Source: Trichoplax sp. H2
Lineage: Eukaryota; Placozoa; Uniplacotomia; Trichoplacea
Reading direction: 5' to 3'
DNA: 64,000 nucleotides
NCBI GenBank assembly: GCA_003344405.1
Contig: NOWV01000001.1
Coordinates: forward strand, 744,001 to 808,000
How positions within the stretch are numbered: the first letter of the stretch is position 1; every line of letters begins with the position of its first letter. The notes beneath the pieces are model-generated. The model saw only the letters and a list, made by a program, of their open reading frames with translations, ran no database searches and was not told where the DNA came from. Shown piece after piece: positions 36,356-49,833 of this stretch. The translations under genes were made by a program, and so were the position numbers.

Positions 36356-39300
36356 ATTCTGTATGGTAGAGTAAATCCATAAAATATGGGTTCATTTTAC
36401 GAGTTCGATTACACCGTTTACACTATGCCGTACGGCTTGGCCATATAACTAATTCTACCAACTCTACTTGAAGTTGCATTGCATTCAATTTCAGTCATAA
36501 TAATTTTATTAATCGATATAAGGATACCGTAACTAAATGAACCACTACGCGTAGTATTATTTTATCTTTCACTGACTACCGGATATTTACTTGCAACATC
36601 ACTCAGTGTAACTTGATTTTTTAATTTACAGTTCTGACATAAAATTGTAGGCGTAGTTTATATAATTGTCACAGTAAGACTATACGATGGATAGAAGACA
36701 AATAAAAATTTCGATATCGAAATACAAGCTGAATATGTCCCAACTGAAGTGGTAGCAACTATAGTAAAGCATTAGCAACAGCGCTAACGCCATATTTCTC
36801 TTTCCCATTAATTATAATTAACAACCTTACAAAACCACAGACAGACTCCCTGGACGCCTGGGTTGCATTATTTATTTATTTTAAGCCACAACGTCTTTTT
36901 TTCCTAACTTTGTCACGTCGTGATACCTACCTAGTATGGACTTTAAGTCAAGTGTATCAAATCAATTACATCGTGATCGGCGAAGTCGATTATTCATCTA
37001 TCATCACTATTTTTAATTTAAGGCAATATGAATTGAAATAAAGTCATATAACTATTTTTTATGAAGGAGACTTAAATTGAATCTCTGCTGTCCGTCCCCA
37101 AGTGTATTATAATACGACGTTTACATTTTATTATAATTAAAATTATTAATGATACAATACGAATAGCTCAAAAGGAGTTCCATCCGTAACATTCAACGGC
37201 AAGCGATATATTAATTCCCGTCTCGATATTAGCCAAGTTGTATGTTAAGTAATATAACTATGGCATTATTAACATTCCTATCACTAAATGCTACCAACGA
37301 TGTCAACTTATCATTGAAAGACTAAGAGTATAACTTACGTATGACAATCTGCATAAACATTTCAAATTTCAGAGTTCAATATTGAATTTTTATTCTTTGT
37401 CATATGATGGGTTTTTCTTGCAGTATCCTCTAATTTTTACGGTTGAATTTTCATAACATTCAAAATAAAGCGCCGGTCAGCATATTTTTCAATATACGTA
37501 TAGAAGGATTTTAAAGCGAACCTTTAATACGTGTATTTGATAACTAAAATATAGTACGATGAAATGTAATAATGCGAAAGTATGATTACGACATCCCACT
37601 CTTTTCTATCCCCCCTACCGCTAGCTATAATCAGTCTTTCCAACCCAATCAAGTGTATTAGAATTGGGAAATTCTTTCCACTCAATCAGCGTATCAATAG
37701 GATTGATGCAAGCTGGATAGCAATTATCAAGAATTGACAATATCTGGTCAAATTTAGTGGGATAACTGATCAATATAAAATTTTTTGGATGCTTTCTACA
37801 ATCTCCAGATATGATGATCATAAAATTATGAATAACAACGCTAGGTAAATCATAATTTTAAATTCTAATGTAATCCGCATTACTTTCAAGACTCCTCCCA
37901 AACTCAGGACAATACGTTAATTCTATACCTTTCGTAAAACTACAGGGTCAAGGCGGCAAAAGGAAGTAATTTTTATCAGACAGATAAATTAGTTGTTCAC
38001 ATAAAATATTCCATACACGTACCTTTTCTACTATCTTACGAAATATGAATAGACTGCAATTAGGGAGAGTTGAAAAATTCTACGTACTTCCATAATAACC
38101 TAAAATAGTTACCGATATCTTTGTTACCGTCAGCCCTCATAATTGGCCATTCCTCGTCAGTGTCATATACGGAGTAGAGGAATAGAAGAGGGAATACTAT
38201 TTAAAGCCGACACTGAATCGGGGAGTTATGTGCACGTTATACATTATGGGTATAAATATAAATAAATTAATTATCTGATCGTACTTGATAATAATTATTA
38301 TTATCAACTAGAAAGAAATTTCAGTACGATACAAGAGTTCTGTTAGCTTGAACTTTTCATAAGTAGAAGGAGAAAATACTCGTACCGCTATATCCTTTTT
38401 TACACCAATTTTTTTTTTTCCTTGCCCTCAAGGCTTGTATTCACTCTAGTAGCAACGTGTCCGAATTGTGCAAACATTACCAATTTTATGACTAAGCATA
38501 TTCCATATCGCTATTCCATATCTTGATAATACTGAAACGCAAAGACAAGCAGATGTTGCTTGTCAATATAGGATTGCCAACGCTTACGACCCAAAATGAA
38601 TCCTACATATTGTAGGCGAATAATTTACTAATAAGTAGACGTTTGTCAAGTGGGTCGCTATAGCTTAGCACTTTTCATACAAATTGATATATTTACCCAA
38701 GGCATTGCAAGTATTATTATTTGCAGGAAGCACACCTTGATTGCAGTCAACTTAATTAATATTTGTATAGTATTATCGAATGTGCTGTCCAAGATCGTCT
38801 TGATTACGGCAATGATTTGACTCTGCAGTTGGCAAGATTGAACAGAATATGTAAAAATATCGAAATCATTGATTTCTACATGATGTACTATCTTGCGCTG
38901 CGTCAAGACATGATCATTTTGTGTGTATGTATGCTATTTGGATACGGCGTAGGGGAAGGAAAAAATAGCACTGATCTCAACCATTGCCTCATCACCATTT
39001 TTGTATATTCAATTAAATAAGGCCTCCATTCCAATTGTTACAGTTATAATATTGAATAAAGAAGATCGTTTCTGACCGCTATTTTTATTAAAATAGCAGA
39101 TGATTAATGTTTTAGAATGCTAGTACAAATGTGAACTGTATGACGAAAAGCATAGTAATGCAAACAGACGCAAATATTCTTTTTTATTGTTTCGTAACTT
39201 TAAAGTTTCAATCTGAATCCATTTTACTCATGGCATCCTGCATTCTACTTTCAACATACCTTGAAAATGTACACTTTAAACGATCAATAGGCCTCAATTT

Positions 39301-39359
39301 GAATTTACCAATTGGTAGATTGGCTATTTCTTAACACATCTAGAATATGAAAATAACAA
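36356..39359. other. No gene recognised
   Basis: AT-rich intergenic sequence. The open frames here (37621-37821 and 38658-38906 on the minus strand, 38763-39020 and 39131-39334 on the plus strand) are 66-85 codons. They overlap one another on opposite strands or lack any domain, and they do not join by splice sites into a recognisable protein. Confidence 0.45.
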
Positions 39360-40285
39360 TTAGAACATAACTTCTAAGTTTACAACTGGCATAATTTCAC
39401 GACATACTACCAGATCGGAATTACGCGCGATCATCGCCATGTTGTTGGGAATGATTATTATGCAAATTTCCACCAATAGACAGACGGAAAGATTGGTCAT
39501 GTGATAGTCCGTACGTCTCTTGTTGATACTGGTGTTGTACGGTAAAAAGATTAGATTAGATCTTGCCATGAGGTAATACTTTATTACATTGATTTGACAC
39601 AACATTGTTGATCTCGCGCCATACGCTTGTGTAGAGCACTGCAGATACCATGGGCTTAAATGGACGTAGAGCGAGGGGTGGTAGTAGGACTATACCACAA
39701 GCAATATTAAATATGGCGGTACAGAACCAGGGGCTACTCAAGAAGCTTTACCTTCAATTTTTCCTTCATTTCATTAGTCGCCCCTGACTGAATCATTGCA
39801 CCCCCAAAAAAAAAAAAATGACAACCACCTATGTACAAAGTGGTTGGGTCTGATTGATCTGGTATAGTAGTGGCCTAGTATAGAGTACAATATATATATA
39901 AAAACTCGTCCGACCGTTGCTGTAATACTAGAGAGGGCAACAACGACGAAATGTAAAAGATGCGATGCTGGCCGGGTGGGCAGTTGAACCATTAAAATTC
40001 AAGTTATACTATAACTTAATTTATTGGCGCCTACTCACTTCTTCTGCACTCAGTCGACTTCGTTGCACGTTGCAAATATTTCTCGATACCAAGAAAAGTA
40101 TCCAATGCAATTTCAACTAGGTATAGAATATTAAGTGAAATTACTGCTGCTACCGCTCTTGGAGCCAGAACAATAATACGGTTATATAATAATAATAAAT
40201 AAATAAATAAATAAAAGCATAGTGAATAACTTCGCGTACCATTTGTACCCATTGACGTACAGTGGCATTGTAGAGTTTTACTCAC
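39360..40285 (-). other. Cluster of short minus-strand open frames, unrecognised
   Basis: Four open frames of 61-84 codons follow each other on the minus strand (40285-40031, 39992-39774, 39741-39556, 39605-39360). Local G+C is higher than in the flanks. The translations are mostly hydrophobic or low-complexity and match no family I know. An A13 run following CCCCC near 39802-39820 and an AAT/AAAT simple repeat near 40186-40216 interrupt the region. It could be the decayed remnant of a gene or element, or chance. I do not call a gene. Confidence 0.3.
40186..40216. repeat. (AAT)n/(AAAT)n microsatellite
   Basis: Several AAT units pass into about five AAAT units, making a simple-sequence repeat. 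Confidence 0.9.
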
Positions 40286-43200
40286 TATAGTCAGACGGTA
40301 TGGCCTACTAAATGATCACACTAAACGCTATTTTTTCAACTACGTAATGAAAAAAATGGCAGTCATTCTATACGCAATTATCGTCCGCCGATGATAATTA
40401 TTATGAATACAGCTGCAATACGAGTATAGACGTCATCATGACATAATTATAAGTAATAATGACTACTTGGAATACTGTAGACTCAGAAGAGAATAAACTA
40501 TAATTGTAAAATCATAATTTCGATTGATGTTCTACGGTAAATTTTAAATTTTAAATTAGAACAAAAATAACATTTTATACGTACAGTATATCAGTTCATG
40601 AAGGTACTATATAGTCAGATTGTTGTGACACGTTGATATCCGATGAATAAACGAACGCACGATGTAGAATATTATTTTGACCATCATCTCACAAGTTGAA
40701 CTTAGGAAGACTCATAGGAAAATAACGCTAAACACCACGATAGTCTTATAAATCATTCATACCGAAACAATAAATCACATCGAACAGAAGGATTAACGGC
40801 TGCTGTTCGTCTATATTATGAGATGACAATTTATCATAGGTAATGAATCAATGCGAATTCAAAACCATCATAAACTGATCATAATACGAATGTAGGTGAT
40901 CGTCGATATTTAATTTCCCATACCATTAATATTGCTAGTAACATCCCTATCATAGTTTTAGTAAATCTTTATTTTTTACTAGAAACTATTCGTCCAATTG
41001 AATGTCAAATGATATTATAGATACTTAAAATAAATCGAACTACTGCATTTTCCGTTCTGTTAAGGTGACATACTTATTTTACGTACTGTTATGTGCTATT
41101 TTATAAAAAAATTTACTATCATAGCCATAAAACCCTTATTTTGATATCCCATTAGATTATTCAAATCTCGTATGGAATACTCATAGGCCTAAATTTCGAA
41201 TACGTTGTCGTGATGATTAAACTACACTAAATCAAATACTATGTTTACCGTATTCAAAATAGCATGTATGTATATAGTAAGTCATTGATAACTTTTATTA
41301 TTGATTTATGGTCAGAAGGCTCGTATAGACATTATGAACATAGAATCCAAGTAGTAGTAGAAAAGTATTTAACACAATACTCTACATTCAACGCTGTATT
41401 TTTACAACAGCTTTACATAAATAGACGTTTTAGTTTCTGTAAGCCACCTAGGAAATGCCGTTCTGCCCATAGGCCATGACACTAAAGACTTTGTACAAGT
41501 AATATGGTACGGCACTAGATGTATCACAGTACAGTATGTTGCGTGATTTCGTCTACACTATATTACTATCAAGGATATCATATTGAAGAGTTACATAGGC
41601 AAAGCACAATATTCCTATAATATAATTAAATAGTATTAGCATACTATAGTTATTATATTCAAATCTTTGTATTTGTATATATATACGTATATTGCGCCAT
41701 TCGATTGAGTTGAGTCTTATCTGCTAAGCTGGTTAAGGTTTGCGTTTTATATTCAAAGATCATCTTATTAGCGACCTTCATTCAATTTACCTTAGTAATA
41801 TTAGTGCTATTTAGTACAAAATAAGAAAACTCAGTTATACGTTGAAATCATTGAAGTATTATGATTTATATTGAAAGATAATATCACGGTTAAAGTATAA
41901 AAATTTTTATTAAAATGTAAAATTAGCGGCGGCTTGCGATCTTCTATAATCTTGCATAGCCGTACTCAGTTACGATCATCTTCGTGCTTACACATTAAAA
42001 AACTGACTAACGTCTAGCATTTGGTGTTCTATGGCCAGTACATGTCCTGAAACTGTCATTCAATATCTGGAATCTTTACTGAACACGATAGTAAAGAAAA
42101 ATTAAAAAACTAGCAGGGTTAAATCCTTTTATTTAATAATTTATTAATATCATTATTATTTTTTCTTATTTGATGAAGGTCTCTAAATAGACTATAGAAA
42201 ATCTGTATAAAAGTTTCATGGTATGTACTAACAGTACGCTGCTTAAAACTGACGAATAATACACATACCCTTTACATTATATAAGAGCGATATAACATAC
42301 ACAACTTAAAAAATTTTTCATATTAAAGTCAAAGGTTCACATTACAGAGACGTAGATAATTACTACTATAAATCTTTTCTACTGTTTGCATTAGATATTG
42401 TAAATTGAGACAAGAGCTAGAGCTAGGTTCGATGATATCGCATGGGTCCCGTCATGTAATTACTATCGGATGACAAGATACGAAAAGATGTACACGTATA
42501 GTCGATAGTTGTTTTGAAAATTGGATTATTAGTTAACATGGCTTATAAAGTTGAACTAGTTCTAAACATGAGCTATTATATTGTTTAGTAACATAACATA
42601 AAGACACTATTATTGTATTGAATTGTGTTGTATACAGCCAGCACTAAAGGTGCAATAGAATCTAGCAAGACCTGTGTAAAACCATGAACAGGTCTAATTA
42701 TAGGATTGCACGAAAATAGATAAGTTGAACGATTGATTGCAAGATTAACTAAGTGTATATAAATGATGAATTATACTATAGTAATTTAGATAGTCTGATT
42801 ACAGCTAGATAGTCCTAGATAATTTGTTAGACAAACCTAATTTTTATTATAAAGTGAATTTTATAATAAACTATAGTTGGTGTTTTATTATTTTGAAGAC
42901 ACTTTATCACAATCTGTAATAAAAATTTATGCCTTCAAATCATCGGTTAAAGTTCGATCGTTTACAGTCTTGAACACAGTTGCACTTCATTCTTGTGCAT
43001 TGCTTTTTTGCTTTCGAATATGTAGAGGCAATGCCGTGCAGTAAAGATATACGACAGGCACAGTAAATACTGTACATAGTAAGCAATAATCAAGATTAAC
43101 TAAACTTAACATTTGTTTGTTTCATTAAAATCTCACATATCTATTGATTGTCTCTTCTATACTATGTTTAGTGTTATGAGTAAGATATACTACTACAACG

Positions 43201-45265
43201 GATCATGTCTTTACAATTAGGCGGTTAGTTGATTTTTAATCTTTAAAGTTTAAAAATAAAATTTATAACCGATTAAATCAGTTAATGACAAAATGATAAA
43301 TGTTAATGATGGTGAATCGAAGCCAATCTTATTTTACTAGTGCGTATTGCAACTATAATTGTAATAGCATGGTATCGTACCTGAACTTTATTGGTAGTGT
43401 ATTAAATCTCTGTTCTTTGTTGTTGGAGATTCATCGGTTACTTATTCGTCAGGTCAGTAAAACTAGCTCTAGCAAAAATCCAGTTATAGCACTGATTTGA
43501 TGTACCCTAATAACTATGATTCTTATTACTCATCTACTATTTACCAAATCTAATAGCTTTTCATCACGGCAGTTACCACCCAGTATTGTATTATTAGATG
43601 GAGCTATACGTATCCTATCGTAAATTAGCAATTACGACTAATTAGCACTGACTGCTTTATTAATTCTTGCATATATTAGTTTTCCTGTCATTACTAAGCC
43701 GTATACTGCATAATGTCTAATTATGTTGTTTGTCTAATTTATGTGATTAGTATAGCAATTATATTATGAATACATTAAGTTTACCTTTGCATATGAATCG
43801 GAAGTGACTTCTACACAACGTAATGAGTTTGTATGTATATTCTACGCTTACATTAACAAACGATAATTACTAAATTATACAGTCCAGTATTTAAGACTAC
43901 TATATTAATTACCGTATACATCGGTTTTATAGTGTTTACAGTGTGTACTAGTGTATACTGCAATAGCGTTCGTACTCTATGATTAAGCGCATACTTCGCT
44001 GGTTACATTCGGATGAATCACTCAAATTTAAAATGAGTGCTTTGCGTTCACACGACGAAATACTTCTCTTCATGAAGTAGATAGATAGTTTATTAAGCTA
44101 CTTGATTGAACCGTATTTTATTTATAGCATGACAGCGGTAATAGTGAGAGTATCATAGCCTGCCAAATTTGCTCATCCCTCTGAACATTGTAAAAATGAT
44201 CGTCTAGTAGGTTTTATGAGCGAGTTTGTTCTATACTCTAATGTAACTATAATGACAGATATCTTAGGGTATATATTTATGACTATGAGTTAATCGTCGT
44301 TTATCACTAAACCATCGGTAAGAAATACGAACATGCTGCCAACATTTTACTGATATCATCACTCTAAAATCCGCAAATCAATCATATATATTTACTACAA
44401 TCATTACATCTAAAAGTAAAAATACTGCCCATTAGCTCTAACTTAAAAGATCATTTATAAATTTTTAATTCTAATGAATCTATTTCAAGTTGTGAAGACC
44501 CAGTAAACTTTCTTAACTGTTTTAACATAGGATAGAACTACTGAGAATTAAAAGTTTATTTAATACCGATTAATTATAATCATCACATACTCATATTGTT
44601 ACTATACGCATTTCATTGTAATATCGAGAGATATATCAATTTAAACTGCAATCGAATGCTACGCAGTTAACCAAAGCTTTCACTAGCTACAATACAATAA
44701 CTAAGTAAATTACGGTAATCTAAGATATTTACAAAGTGAAGATAGTGAATTAGTAATGAATAACTATGTTTATTAGCTGCATTGATTATCGCTGATTGCA
44801 ACGATATGAGAGTAGTGGTAAGGTCGTTTTCGTTCTTCAATAAGGTAATTACTACTTAGCGATCTTTTAGTCATATCAACTAATAGCGAAGACGAAATTA
44901 GTGAACAAGTCACCGAGTCAAGTAAATTTTCAGTAGCAATTAGTTCACGGCGTATTTGCGATCAAGTTGCATTGATTTATTGTAAAAATGTGTATCCATT
45001 TGATTAATATAGGAATACATAAATGTTAGAAAGCAAACGATAGGTTAGGATAATTCCAAACGTAGTCAACAATAAAGTAGCTATCAAGCATTTTAGCATC
45101 ATGAAATTCATTTGCATTAGACTGTCAATTGTTAGTAAATGACCAAAGTACAAAGAATCAATGCTAATTCATCTGTTGCTACTACTGCTACTAGACTAAG
45201 GATTCTTTTAAAATTGATTACCAAGTGTTTTACTGTCAAAGCTATAAATAACGATAACTACTGAG
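40286..45265. other. No gene recognised
   Basis: AT-rich intergenic sequence on both strands. No conserved domain fragments, tRNA-like cloverleaf or long repeat is visible. The 66-71-codon frames (41264-41479, 43300-43500) have no supporting features. Confidence 0.45.
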
Positions 45266-45293
45266 TAGACTGCATTTCCTTTCAGTAGTCCGT
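45266..45293. repeat. Dispersed fragment resembling the ~300-bp satellite
   Basis: TAGACTGCA followed by TTCCTTTCAGTAGTCCGT resembles the array segment TAGACTGCA, a GACTAC insert, then TTCCTTCCAGTAGTCCGT. About 26 of 28 aligned bases agree, with one gap. The fragment lies 42 kb away from the array. It is short, so chance cannot be fully excluded. Confidence 0.45.
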
Positions 45294-48200
45294 ATCCGAT
45301 TAACTTCCACGAAGCGATAATAATGTAAATCAAAGAAAAATATGCTGATACTAGCACACAGAAACAAATTTTCAAATTGTGATAAAGTATTGATGTTGAA
45401 TGTTACATCTATTAAAATGTGACGGTATTTAATTTTAATTCATAGATATTCTGAATAAAAATAATTTACGTACATGCTCGTATAGCTAAACTGCAGAATA
45501 GAGTATGATACCTATCAGGACCTAATTTTTTAGCGTAACTTCAAGTTCCTAATTCGAGTAGCAAGATAGTTCTGAAGCATATGATTAGTTATAGCTTGAA
45601 TGAAAGAAAATTTCCGTGGCATCGATATAATTTGTCTATTGAATAATAAGAAGATATTATTTAAAAAATCTATGATTGATATGCTTATATATTTATTGGG
45701 TTGGCAATAAAAATAAGAATCAGTTATTTGCTTGCAAAGTAATTTATGTTTGTTGTAGCATCTTTTCTTAAAAGGAGTAATTTACGTATACTCCAATTAT
45801 CTAGCATAAGTAGTTATTTGGGTATCAAATAATATACGTAATGTTTTAATCAAGGCTTTAATTCATGTTGATCATGGCTTCTATGTAATGTTATGTCATC
45901 TTCATATCATTTATTGAATAAGAGTAAACATGCCACTGAATATAAAATTATTTGCCTAAGTCGTCATTTGTAAGATACTGTGGTAATTGATGAAACTGAT
46001 GAATTGATTTGGGTGACGGGATATTACTCTTATTTTCTTCTAGAGAACCCCGAAAATACATGCTATTAAACAATTAGCTATGATAACAAAGTGTACCAGA
46101 TCATATTTAATTTGAACATTTTTGAATCTAAATTATCAGTTAGCATATTTCATATGTGTTACTGTATATCAAAGCGATGATAGACAGAGTCATACTATAA
46201 ATATAAATACATGAAAAAACGACCCTTTCTACTTTTATGAACAATAAAATTATTAATTAATGATATAAATACAATTACTAGATATCAATTTCAATCGTCA
46301 TGGGACACAAATCAAAACGAAATATTAAAGGTTGTCAAATATTCACCATAGCTTAGTTGAAAATATTATGCACACGTAAGAAATTCTTTTCGATGACTAC
46401 TAAGTGAACATCTGTTCTAAATCTTGTATTAATTCCTTCTTTATATTAGTGCCATTAAGTTAATATCCACGATTGTTATTTAATTTTTCTCATCATATCA
46501 AGATAACAATATACGTACATTCTGAAAAGAAGTAGCAATAAATAAAATAGTCCATTCTTTCCATTAAAAATATCATCGACAACATTCAATTATATGAATT
46601 ATAAAATTTTTGACATTTCCTGTATTTACTACAATATCAGATAATTATATAATTGAAGATTGAAAAATTTTAGATCACTTTGCTATTTATAGGCTATGCT
46701 ACCAAATATAGTTGACTTATCCTCTTATATGTAATTAAAAGCAATTTTGGGCTTCATGGAGCCTATAACAAATCAATCAAGTAATACTTCGTGTAAATAA
46801 TTGTATAAAAGATCCTCAAAGAATATTGGTTGAAAACAAAAGAGGATACCGACTTGATTAATACTTTTCCAAGAATAACATGCCATTAATTACCATCACA
46901 ACGGTCAAATTCGGCATTTTTTAGTAATACAAATCATTTATACTCACCTTATAGCATTATAAAATTATCACTAATGGCTATTCAAGTATTCATAGATAAG
47001 TTAAGTCATAGTTATCTCGACTGTCTAAAAACATTATGAAGCTGGTCGTAAATTTTTAATAAAAATATCCTTGTATAGATACCTATGTACGTTTTCTAAG
47101 AATTTATTCCTACTTTATAAATCTCAAGGAAAATCATGTAATCCTCCCTTGACAGCCATAAAATTCAAAATAAAAAGTCCAGAAAATGATAATAACAACA
47201 TCAATAGCAAATTAATTATACCCTGAAGCGATATTAATATGAAACTCGGGTTGTTTTTCTTAATATTATTTTTACGTGAAGTAATTTTCTCTTAAAAGTG
47301 ATTTCATAACAGTAGTATTTTAAAGTGACTTTCCCTGAAAATCATTCCAATTTCTTTGAAAGTATACCATTTTTAAGATGTAAAATGCATATCGCCAACT
47401 TTTTCAAATGTGAATATGGCTGTTAGATAAAATATGATAAGGTACAGTAAACATATGAATGATTTTGCTGTACAAGTATAACTCGTAAACATTGATGACT
47501 TACTGAAACAATATAATTCTATTAATTTCGAGAGTAATTGGAATAAGACTTCAATTATATTAGGGCTAAGAATATTATCTACAGGCTATTTTGCGTAACT
47601 TATTAACATAAAATGTGTATAGATAAAAGGTTAATGACATTTGTTCGCTATTAAAGTTTACAATAAAGGTAAAAATAATTGTTTACTTTTTTATTTGTGC
47701 ATATACACCGAATTACCGCCGATGTTACTGATTAGGTAATGAATCAAACTTGTTTTTAATAGTAAAAATAGTTAGCAAGTATTTTAAGGTGAAATCAACA
47801 ATTTTATATATTTAACATTTATCGTAGCATTAACTTCGAACCAGTACTATCAAACCTTTATATTACGAAGAGTACACACGTAGATGTGATAATGCGAGCT
47901 GTCTCTGAACTTTGTAGCCATATGTTTGATTTATTATGTTGTGATATCTATTCTCATTTTTATACTATGCTACGTAGTTTCATACTTTATCATATTAGAA
48001 TATATCTATATACATGTATAGATTAAATACAAGTTTCGTCAATTTTATAAGTGAAGTTATAGCAACACCGTATATGGCAAATAGAAGCATTCATTTCCAT
48101 TATGAACTGTCAAAATTGACGGTAGATTAGCGCTTCTTATAGATCTATCGATCCCAATCTTACTTAATCTATAAAATGCTGCCGATTTTATCAGATGTGT

Positions 48201-49833
48201 TCTGATCGTACGTAACGATCAAAACTACTATATAGTAGTGCTAATATTAAATGGTATAAAATACCAATGAAGTCAATATTTATATTACGACGGCCTATTG
48301 CATATTTCTAGCACTGAGGCCGCATTGCCCTGAGCTGATCTGTTATTGTAGTCTACATCAGTTAATTAATTATCGCTCTGAAGTAGCACGCAGAAGCTTG
48401 AGATATCATTCTAAGAATGAAATTAGTCATTATTAAATAATATTTTAAGATGGATATTCCTTGATCATACGTTCCATTGTTGATAATATAATAAAATATA
48501 ATAACTTATAGCTACGCACTATATCAATAGCAATGTCAAGAAAGATCCTTTGTTATGAGACAAAAAGGAGATCTTTATTAATAAGAATTGCTTCCATTTA
48601 TTGTATAAAGGTAGTTTTCGACGATAGCACACAATCTTGGATTACTTTAAATAGCTGATACTATGTATAGCAGGGAGAGAAATAAAGAAATTAATGAAAT
48701 CAATAAAACTATATTCAAATAAGATAGGTGGTTCCTACAAATCTTTGAGTTTAATTTTATAATTTGATTTGAAACAAGAATGGCATAACACAACAAATCT
48801 CATCCTTAGGAATGACCAAAGCCATTTACAACCATGTTCTTCAGGCTGTAAATTATGGTCTAAAAAATTGTAATGATGGTAAAATATCAATGAATAAATA
48901 TCTTGATATTTAGATAGCTTGTGACCAATTGGGTAGGTACTTGGATACTTAATTTTAAAGGTGACTGTTGTCGTTTAATAATATTATTATTGTCTAATAT
49001 TTACCGTAGTTATCATCATTCTTTTTTTATAGATCGTATCATTCAATGGAAATGATGTTCATAAAAATAGGATAATATTACGTCTATCGAGAACTTCACT
49101 TTGATAAAATACTACAACTAACCTATTATCCTGTTCGCCGAAAACAATTATTGAATGCTAGACAAATCAATTTTTCCATTGTTTGCTATTACATTTTTCA
49201 ATTTTTTGTTTACCGCTTTGGTTGGAACTGGATCTCATAATATGAACTATACTGTATATACATTCATGTAGTGAAGGACACGTATATATATAAATATATG
49301 GTATGAAACAGAATTAGATAATTACAGTAGCCTAGGTCGCATTGGATCGATTAATGAGTACAATTTCTCCAATCATTCTAAAAGAAGAATGCTTGTTCTA
49401 TTTTTACAATTTTAACGACTATATTAAGAAAGAGACATTACTAAACTGTTACTTTAACTAACTGGACAGTTGTAATAAAGACTCAATCGCAGTTGCCAAG
49501 GCTTTAAACTTTGACTTATTTTTACGTTTGGATTAGAAAAGCGTTATTATCATAACCAGTTGGCGAGACCCAATTCATTCAATTAGAGCGATACTTATAG
49601 AGGAAGACCAGGGTGCAAATTGTTTACCATCTTATTGAACTTGAGATAGTAACATCAACATTTTAACATTTTGACTATTTGGATTCATTCATAATTCCAT
49701 TTACGGGCATAGCGACATTTACCGATATCAGATTTGTGCTGTATCAAGTTAAAGCAAGCGTATTATTTCACACCATACCACAATTGCCACCTGCATCTAA
49801 ACAATCAAAACTCTTCCTTTCCAATATCAAGGT
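45294..49833. other. No gene recognised; 5' flank of NEK6/7
   Basis: AT-rich, with no open frame of 60 codons. The last few hundred bases should hold the promoter and 5' UTR of the NEK6/7-like gene, but I cannot identify specific elements. Confidence 0.45.

Noticed and set aside
37621-37821. 66-codon minus-strand frame with a fairly protein-like composition
   Set aside because: No domain, no matching exon within splice distance in phase, and no second line of support.
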